A stretch of 12,036 nucleotides of DNA, taken from assembly GCA_028291445.1 (NCBI GenBank), contig JAQGIA010000540.1:1-12036 (forward strand), given 5' to 3'. Below are positions 7,321 through 12,036 of the stretch, piece by piece. The notes below the pieces were generated by a model that worked only from the letters and a program-made list of their open reading frames with translations, did no database searches and had not been told where the DNA came from. A program made the position numbers and the translations under genes. This DNA is from Belnapia sp. GTDB taxonomy: Bacteria; Pseudomonadota; Alphaproteobacteria; Acetobacterales; Acetobacteraceae. Every line of letters starts with the position of its first letter. Within the stretch, counting starts at the first letter, position 1.

Positions 7321-7659
7321 CTAGCGCGGCAAGCCGACAGGTGGAAACGCCGGGCTGCGGGCGGCGAATACAGCGGATGCGCGGATCGCCCGCCTCTCGG
7401 CCATGTCCTGCACCTTGTCGGGGCTGACCTGGGTGCTGGTGCTGACCGTCTCGGTGGCGGTGATCCAGTAATGCAGGCGGATCGGTGCCCGGTTGTTGGC
7501 GAAGCTGGCGAGGAAGGCATTCTCGGCGAAGGCATCGCGCAGGTAATGACTGCTCGGTGCCGGGCAGCCGGCACAGGTGAAGCACAGGAACTGCACCAGC
7601 AGCAGCGAGCCGACCAGATGCACACCGGTCAGCCGGCGCAGCGGGATGGTCGTCTCCAT
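7321..7659 (-). CDS. Small hypothetical protein with N-terminal membrane segment
   Basis: I do not recognise this 112-residue protein. It is supported by strongly G/C-biased third codon positions, by filling the space between two same-strand genes, and by a plausible structure: a charged start (METTIPLRRL), a hydrophobic stretch LVGSLLLVQFLCFTCAGC (about 15-32) that could be an anchor or signal, then a polar domain with SSHYLRDAFAENAFLASFAN and a C-terminal Ala/Arg-rich tail. Three cysteines (CFTCAGC) sit at the end of the hydrophobic stretch; they do not form a standard lipobox. The ATG at 7659 has only a weak ribosome site. An in-frame ATG at 7743 would add 28 residues with a CACC cysteine cluster but uses rarer codons (ATA, TCA) and also lacks a ribosome site. 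It could be co-transcribed with the DUF3445 gene 29 bp downstream. Existence is likely but not certain. Confidence 0.5.
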   Translation of the reverse strand: METTIPLRRLTGVHLVGSLLLVQFLCFTCAGCPAPSSHYLRDAFAENAFLASFANNRAPIRLHYWITATETVSTSTQVSPDKVQDMAERRAIRASAVFAARSPAFPPVGLPR

Positions 7660-7770
7660 CCCACGTTCCAGGCCGCAGCATGCGCACCGGTCCGGATGGA
7701 GCAGCAGATGGGCCGCTGATATTGGCCGGGCACTCGCCGTCATCGGGGCAGGCAGGGGACATGCTACGCT

Positions 7771-7795
7771 CCACGGCCGGCCCAGCCTGCCGTGG
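7771..7795. other. Inverted repeat (possible RNA hairpin)
   Basis: CCACGGC (7771-7777) and GCCGTGG (7789-7795) form a perfect 7-bp stem with an 11-base loop, 13 bp after the stop of the molybdenum hydroxylase gene. No T-run follows on the minus strand, so it is not a standard intrinsic terminator. It may still slow transcription or protect a transcript end. In such GC-rich DNA it could also be chance. Confidence 0.3.
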
Positions 7796-7808
7796 CGTGA
7801 AAACCGGG

Positions 7809-10142
7809 TTAGCGGGCGCCGTGGATCGCCGCCCAGACCCGTTCCGGCGTCGCCGGCAGGTCGAAATGCGTGACCCCGAGTGGCCGCAGCGCATCGGCCA
7901 CCGCCCCGAGCAGGGCCGGCAGGGCGCCGACCGTCCCCGCCTCCCCGGCCCCCTTGGCGCCCAGCGGATTGGTCGTGGTCGGCACCGGGTTGCTCAGCAC
8001 CGTGAAGCCGCAGAGATCGCCGGCACGCGGCAGGGCATAATCCATGAAGCTGGCGGTCAGAAGCTGCCCGGCGCCATCGTAGCGGATGCACTCGCCGAAG
8101 ACCTGGCCGTAGCCCTGCGCGATGCCGCCATGGATCTGCCCCTTGACCAGCAGCGGGTTGATCACCGTCCCCACGTCGTCGACCACCACATAGGAAAGCA
8201 GCGCCGTCTCGCCGGTCTCGGGATCCACCTCCACTTCGCAGATGTGGCAGCCGTTCGGGAAGGTGGCATCGCCGGGGCGGCTGATGAGCAAGGCAGAAAG
8301 GCCGAGATCCTCGCCCATCGGCAGGGCGCCGGGGATATAGCTGCGCCGGGCCAGATCCTCGATGCCGATGCCGCGGTCGGTGCCGGCCACGCGGAAGCTG
8401 CCCTCGGCAAATTCGATATCGACCTCCGCCGCCTCCAGCAGATGCGCGGCGATGCGCCTGCCGCGGGCGATGATGCGTTCCGCCGCGCCGACCAGGGCGC
8501 CGCCGGCCGCCATCATCGAGCGGGAGCCGATGGTGCCTCTCCCATGCGTCACCAGGTCGGTATCGCCGTTGACGAAGCGGATGCGCCCGGGCGGGATGCC
8601 GAGCTGCGTGCAGGCGATCTGGCGGAACACCGTCTCGTGCCCCTGGCCATGATTGTGGCTGCCCATCAGCAGGGTCACGCTGCCACCGGAATCGAAGCGG
8701 ATTTCGGCGGCCTCCTCGAGTGGGCCACGATGCGGGCCGCCGGCGCTTTCGATGGCATTGGCGATGCCGATGCCGCGTAGCCGGCCCTGCCCGGCCGATG
8801 CCGCGCGCCGCGTCTCGAAGCCGGCCCAATCGGCGGCCTCCAACGCCAGCGCCATGTTCCGCGGGAAGTCGCCGCTGTCGTAGGTATAATCGAGGCCGGT
8901 GCGGAAGGGCATGGCCGCCGCGGGGATCAGGTTGCGCTGGCGGAGCGCGATGCGGTCGAGGCCCATCTGGTCGGCGGCGAGGTCGATGACGCGCTCGATC
9001 GCGTAGATCGCCTCCGGCCGGCCAGCGCCGCGATAGGGCGCGGTGGGCTGGGTATGGGTGAAGAAGCCGCGCACCTCGGTGCAGATATGCGGCGTGCGGT
9101 AGACCCCGGCGAGGCCGCCGACGTTGTTGGTGGCGGAAACCGGGCCTTGCCACGCGAGGTAGGCGCCGAGGTTGCAAAGCGTGCCGACCCGCAGCGCCAG
9201 GAATTCGCCGTCCGCGGCCAGCGCCAGTTCGGCGGTCGAGAGGTTGTCCCGGGCATGGGTGTCGGCGAGGAAGCTTTCCGTCCGCGTCGCGGTCCAACGC
9301 ACCGGGCGGCCCAGCAGCTTCGCCGCTGCCAGGCACAGCACGTGTTCCGGAAAGGGGCTTTCCTTCATCCCGAAACCACCGCCGACATCGGGGGAGATGA
9401 TGCGGAGCCGACTGGAAGGAATGCCGAGCGCATGCTCCGCGATCTCGTTCCGCATCACATGCGGCAGCTGCGTGCCGGTGATCAGCGTATAGCGGTCCTC
9501 GATGGGATCATGGCTGGCCAGCGCATTGCGCGGCTCCAGCGGATTGGCCGAGACGCGGGTGATGCAGAAGTCGAGGCGCGCGACATGCGCGGCGCGGGCG
9601 AAGGCCGCGGCCACGGCGGCGGCATCGCCGAGACGAAAGACGAAGGATTCATTGTCGGGCGCGATATCGGGCCAGACGGCAGGTGCGCCGGGCCGGGCGG
9701 CCTCGGCCAGTGCGGTCACCGCGGGCAACGGATCGTAATCCACCGCGACGGCCTCGGCGGCATCCAGCGCGGCGGCGCGGGTTTCCGCCACCACCGCGAC
9801 GACGGCATCGCCGACGTAGCGCACCCGATCCTCGGCCAGCATTCGCCAGGGCGTCTGGCGAATGGGGCTACCATCACGGCGATGGCGCGGCGTGACGCAG
9901 CGCAGCAGGCCGAGTGCCGCAACGTCGGCACCGGTCAGCACCAGCAGCACGCCGGGCATGGCCTGCGCCGCAGCGGTGCTGATGGCACGGATGCGGGCCG
10001 CCGCATGCGGGGATCGCAGCATCACCAGATGGGCCGCGCCAGGTGCCGCGACATCATCGACGAAACGCCCGGCGCCGCGCAGCAGCCGGGCATCCTCCAC
10101 CCGGCGCATCGGCGCGCCGATGCCCGTTCCGATTGGCTGCAT
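7809..10142 (-). CDS. Xanthine dehydrogenase family molybdopterin-binding (large) subunit
   Basis: A 777-residue protein with the normal length and layout of CoxL/XdhB-type large subunits, which bind molybdopterin-cytosine dinucleotide and hydroxylate aldehydes, purines or N-heteroaromatics using water. The N-terminal MQPIGTGIGAPMRRVEDARL (1-20) leads into the a/b-hammerhead domain (to about 140). Then come VGGGFGMK (253-260), the active-site loop PYRGAGR (369-375), GSHNHGQGHET (494-504) and GAKGAGEAG (728-736), where Glu734 is the expected catalytic base. PYRGAGR is the form-II pattern and not the cysteine-bearing AYxCSFR of true CO dehydrogenase, so CO oxidation is unlikely. The ATG at 10142 has a GGGGA seven bases upstream. 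The FAD and 2Fe-2S subunits that usually accompany it are not next to it in this window. It is divergent from the CoA-transferase operon across a 149-bp gap. Substrate unknown. Confidence 0.95.
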   Translation of the reverse strand: MQPIGTGIGAPMRRVEDARLLRGAGRFVDDVAAPGAAHLVMLRSPHAAARIRAISTAAAQAMPGVLLVLTGADVAALGLLRCVTPRHRRDGSPIRQTPWRMLAEDRVRYVGDAVVAVVAETRAAALDAAEAVAVDYDPLPAVTALAEAARPGAPAVWPDIAPDNESFVFRLGDAAAVAAAFARAAHVARLDFCITRVSANPLEPRNALASHDPIEDRYTLITGTQLPHVMRNEIAEHALGIPSSRLRIISPDVGGGFGMKESPFPEHVLCLAAAKLLGRPVRWTATRTESFLADTHARDNLSTAELALAADGEFLALRVGTLCNLGAYLAWQGPVSATNNVGGLAGVYRTPHICTEVRGFFTHTQPTAPYRGAGRPEAIYAIERVIDLAADQMGLDRIALRQRNLIPAAAMPFRTGLDYTYDSGDFPRNMALALEAADWAGFETRRAASAGQGRLRGIGIANAIESAGGPHRGPLEEAAEIRFDSGGSVTLLMGSHNHGQGHETVFRQIACTQLGIPPGRIRFVNGDTDLVTHGRGTIGSRSMMAAGGALVGAAERIIARGRRIAAHLLEAAEVDIEFAEGSFRVAGTDRGIGIEDLARRSYIPGALPMGEDLGLSALLISRPGDATFPNGCHICEVEVDPETGETALLSYVVVDDVGTVINPLLVKGQIHGGIAQGYGQVFGECIRYDGAGQLLTASFMDYALPRAGDLCGFTVLSNPVPTTTNPLGAKGAGEAGTVGALPALLGAVADALRPLGVTHFDLPATPERVWAAIHGAR

Positions 10143-10238
10143 GGCGGCTTCCCCGGTTGCCGGCGCGAAGGTTAGGCGGCGGGCCGCATTGGGGGCAAGT
10201 CAGATGGCGACAAGCCGGAGGGATGGCGTCCCCGGTGG

Positions 10239-10266
10239 TTTCCGGCGACACTCGCTCCAATAAACA
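10239..10266 (+). promoter_or_regulatory. Candidate promoter for the CoA-transferase operon
   Basis: TTTCCG (10239-10244) and TAAACA (10261-10266), 16 bases apart, are the best sigma-70-like pair in the 149-bp gap between the divergent genes, the second 25 bp before the chosen start. Both match the consensus poorly. The gap should also hold the promoter of the molybdenum hydroxylase gene on the other strand, which I could not place. Confidence 0.22.
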
Positions 10267-10291
10267 CCCGATCCGGGAGGGAAGCGGCGGG

Positions 10292-10990
10292 ATGATCGAT
10301 AAATTCGTGCGGTCCATGGCAGAGGCCATGAACGGCATTCGCGACGGTTCCACCGTGCTGATGGCCGGCTTCGGCGAGGTGGGCTCGCCCCACGCCCTGC
10401 TCGATGGGCTGATCGAACAAGGCGCGACCAACCTCACCGTGGTCATCAATTCCACCGGGCGGGTGCGCAACCCCAGCCAGCCGGCACAGGGCCTGCCGCG
10501 GCTGGTCGAGCTGGGCCGGGTGCGGAAGGTGATCACCAGCTTCGTCCGCAACCATAGTGTCGTCGGCGATGCGGTGCGCGACGGGGTACTGGAGGCCGAG
10601 GTTGTGCCGCAGGGCACGCTCGCCGAGCGCATCCGCGCCGCCGGGGCCGGCGTACCGGCCTTCTTCACCCCGACCGGCGCCGGCACGCTGGTGGCCGAGG
10701 GCAAGGAAGTGCGCGACTACGACGGGCGCGCCTGCATCCTGGAGCGCGCGCTGCCCGGCGACGTGGCGTTGGTCGAGGCATGGATGGCGGATCGCTGGGG
10801 CAACTTGGTCTTTCGCGACGCCAGCCGCAACTTCAACCCGATCATGGCCATGGCCGGCAAGCTGACCATCGTGCAGACGCATCATGTCTGCGACCTGGGG
10901 CAATTGCCGGCGAATGAGATCGTCACGCCGGGCATCTTCGTCGATCGCGTGCTGCATGTCGCAGCCGGCGACCCGACCCTGCCGCGCTGA
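10292..10990 (+). CDS. 3-oxoacid / 3-oxoadipate CoA-transferase, subunit A
   Basis: A 232-residue alpha subunit of a family I CoA transferase, which moves CoA from a donor such as succinyl-CoA to a 3-oxo acid. Visible hallmarks: MAGFGEVGSPHALLDGLIEQG (24-44), a variant of the family GGFGxxGxP loop, VVPQGTLAERIRAAGAGVPA (from about 110), FFTPTGAGTLVAEGKE, ADRWGNLVFRDASRNFNPIM and the end NEIVTPGIFVDRV. The RVRKVITSF segment and overall style resemble PcaI (3-oxoadipate) as much as ScoA/AtoD, so the acid is not settled. The ATG at 10292 follows GGGAGG and GGCGGG and matches the usual MIDK/MINK family start. An in-frame ATG at 10223 has GGAGG only one base away and would add 23 unconserved residues. 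It is the first gene of an operon with subunit B, 13 bp downstream. Confidence 0.93.
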   Translation: MIDKFVRSMAEAMNGIRDGSTVLMAGFGEVGSPHALLDGLIEQGATNLTVVINSTGRVRNPSQPAQGLPRLVELGRVRKVITSFVRNHSVVGDAVRDGVLEAEVVPQGTLAERIRAAGAGVPAFFTPTGAGTLVAEGKEVRDYDGRACILERALPGDVALVEAWMADRWGNLVFRDASRNFNPIMAMAGKLTIVQTHHVCDLGQLPANEIVTPGIFVDRVLHVAAGDPTLPR

Positions 10991-11003
10991 AGGAGACACC
11001 TCG

Positions 11004-11657
11004 ATGAGCGAAGGCTTGAAGCCGCTCGGCCGTGTCGGCATGGCCGCCCGTGCGGCGCGGGACATCCCGGAAGGCTGGTACGTCAACCTCGGGATCGGCA
11101 TCCCGACCCTGATCGCCGATCATGTGCCGGCGGAACGCGAGGTGGTGTTCCATTCGGAGAACGGCATCCTGGGCGTCGGCCCGGCGCCGGAGGCGCATAA
11201 GCAGAATCCCTGGCTGGTCAATGCCAGCACGCAGCGCATCAGCCTGCGGCCGGGCGGCAGCTTCGTGCATCATGCCGACAGCTTCGCCATGGTGCGCGGC
11301 GGGCATCTGGACCTTTGCGTGCTCGGCGGCTTCCAGGTGGCGGAGAATGGCGATCTGGCGAATTGGTCGCAATCGGCGGCGGAGGTCGGCCGGCAGATCG
11401 GCGGGGCGATGGACCTCGCGGTGGGCGCCAGGCAGGTCTGGGTGACGATGGAGCACACGACCAAGGACGGCAGGCCGCGCATCCTGCGGCAATGCAGCTA
11501 TCCGCTGACGGCGCCCGGCTGCGTCACCCGGGTCTATACCAACCTGGCGGTGCTGGATGTGGTGGGCGGCCGCGGCTTCGTGGTGACCGATATCATCCCC
11601 GGCCTGTCCTTCGAGGAATTGCAGGCGCGGTCGGAAGCCGTGCTGCATCGGGCATAG
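11004..11657 (+). CDS. 3-oxoacid / 3-oxoadipate CoA-transferase, subunit B
   Basis: A 217-residue beta subunit that carries the catalytic glutamate. The family signature YVNLGIGIPTLIADHVPA (26-43) is followed by HSENGILGVGP (50-60); Glu52 in SENG is the residue that forms the glutamyl-CoA thioester intermediate. Further markers are HADSFAMVRGGHLDLCVLGG, NGDLANW, GAMDLAVGARQVWVTMEH and a C-terminal PGLSFEELQ. The ATG at 11004 has AGGAGA (10991-10996) seven bases upstream. With subunit A it would form an A2B2 enzyme in the cytoplasm. The pair is PcaIJ-like, but no protocatechuate-pathway genes are seen in the window, so 3-oxoadipate is only one candidate. A flavin oxidoreductase gene follows after 10 bp in the same operon. 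Confidence 0.95.
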   Translation: MSEGLKPLGRVGMAARAARDIPEGWYVNLGIGIPTLIADHVPAEREVVFHSENGILGVGPAPEAHKQNPWLVNASTQRISLRPGGSFVHHADSFAMVRGGHLDLCVLGGFQVAENGDLANWSQSAAEVGRQIGGAMDLAVGARQVWVTMEHTTKDGRPRILRQCSYPLTAPGCVTRVYTNLAVLDVVGGRGFVVTDIIPGLSFEELQARSEAVLHRA

Positions 11658-11667
11658 GAGAGCCAGG

Positions 11668-12036
11668 ATGAAATTCGCCCTGCATTTCGGCAACAACAGC
11701 TTCCCCGACGGCGCCGGCGCGGCGCGGCTGGCACGGATCGCGGAAGCGGCGGGCTTCGATACGGTCTTCGCCATCGACCATGTCGTGCTGCCGGATGATT
11801 ATGCCAGCGCTTATCCCTATTCGGCGACCGGCAAGCTGCCGGGCGACCAGTCCAGCCCCTACCCCGATCCGCTGATCTGGATGGCTTATGTGGCGGCGGT
11901 GACGACGAAGCTGCGGCTGATGACCGGCGTCATCATCCTGCCGCAGCGCAACCCGCTGGTGCTGGCCAAGCAGGTGGCGACGCTCGATGCGATGAGCGGC
12001 GGGCGGATCGAGCTCGGCATCGGCGTCGGCTGGCTG
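11668..12036 (+). CDS. Luciferase-like (LLM class) flavin-dependent oxidoreductase, N-terminal part
   Basis: The first 123 residues of a luciferase-like monooxygenase-family protein; the frame runs off the window end. The TIM-barrel start MKFALHFGN is followed by ARLARIAEAAGFDTVFAIDH (from residue 19), PYPDPLIWMAYVAAVTTKLRL, TGVIILPQRNPLVLAKQVAT, LDAMSGGRIELGIGVGWL, all typical of the family. Many relatives are annotated F420-dependent, but in an alphaproteobacterium FMNH2 supplied by a reductase is more likely; the sequence alone does not decide. An AGGAGAG (11656-11662) overlaps the subunit B stop and lies five bases before the ATG. Its place in the CoA-transferase operon suggests it acts earlier in the same degradation route, perhaps oxidising a ketone or cyclic substrate. 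That role is inference. Confidence 0.9.
   Translation, partial: MKFALHFGNNSFPDGAGAARLARIAEAAGFDTVFAIDHVVLPDDYASAYPYSATGKLPGDQSSPYPDPLIWMAYVAAVTTKLRLMTGVIILPQRNPLVLAKQVATLDAMSGGRIELGIGVGWL

Noticed and set aside
7771..7795. Inverted repeat as an intrinsic terminator
   Set aside because: A 7-bp stem with an 11-base loop and no following T-run on either strand; kept only as a weak hairpin.
7660..9336. Body of a 671-codon minus-strand open frame overlapping the molybdenum hydroxylase gene
   Set aside because: It is the shifted frame of the real 777-residue gene on the same strand and has low-complexity Arg/Gly/Pro content. Only its last 112 codons, beyond the real gene, look coding and are kept.
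7809..10142. Carbon monoxide dehydrogenase (CoxL)
   Set aside because: The active-site loop is PYRGAGR and lacks the cysteine of the AYxCSFR motif of true CO dehydrogenases.
9054..10175. 373-codon plus-strand open frame opposite the molybdenum hydroxylase
   Set aside because: Antisense to a gene with full conserved motifs; repetitive Gly/Arg/His/Gln composition and no recognisable domain.

Overview
This is a very GC-rich bacterial window with strongly G/C-biased third codon positions. Gene content and protein style (form-II-type molybdenum hydroxylase, DUF3445 haem N-demethylase, DUF1800/DUF1501 pair, PcaIJ-like CoA transferase, prfB with a recoding site) suggest an alphaproteobacterium, most likely of the Acetobacteraceae (Roseomonas-like). 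That placement is inferred from sequence style and was not searched. Twelve protein genes are supported; two of them run off the window ends. No tRNA, rRNA, CRISPR array, insertion sequence or prophage part was seen.

Layout. (1) 1-1238, plus: the tail of a polysaccharide-deacetylase/allantoinase-like hydrolase, translationally coupled by an ATGA overlap to a six-bladed NHL protein that resembles the lyase half of peptide alpha-amidating enzymes. (2) 1274-3469, minus: prfB (release factor 2), which needs a +1 programmed frameshift, followed by a TupA-like ATP-grasp ligase. A three-copy 14-bp tandem repeat covers the ligase's stop codon. (3) 3622-6401, plus: a DUF1800-DUF1501 pair, the second with a twin-arginine export signal. 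(4) 6407-10142, minus: a xanthine-dehydrogenase-family molybdenum-binding large subunit, then a small unrecognised membrane-anchored protein, then a DUF3445 haem-dependent N-demethylase-like protein. (5) 10292-12036, plus and divergent from (4): CoA-transferase subunits A and B and the start of a luciferase-like flavin oxidoreductase.

How the parts fit. Blocks 4 and 5 look like peripheral catabolism: a molybdenum hydroxylase, a possible oxidative N-demethylase, a flavin monooxygenase and an acyl-CoA-forming transferase, arranged around one 149-bp divergent control region. Their common substrate is not evident. Block 3 is a widespread but uncharacterised secreted/cytoplasmic pair. Block 2 holds the only housekeeping gene.

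The clearest special element is the prfB recoding site: a perfect AGGAGG, a three-base spacer and CTT TGA C. The most interesting functional hint is that the NHL protein keeps the residues that form the zinc and catalytic site in mammalian peptidylglycine amidating lyase. I did not find a convincing wholly new multi-gene system.
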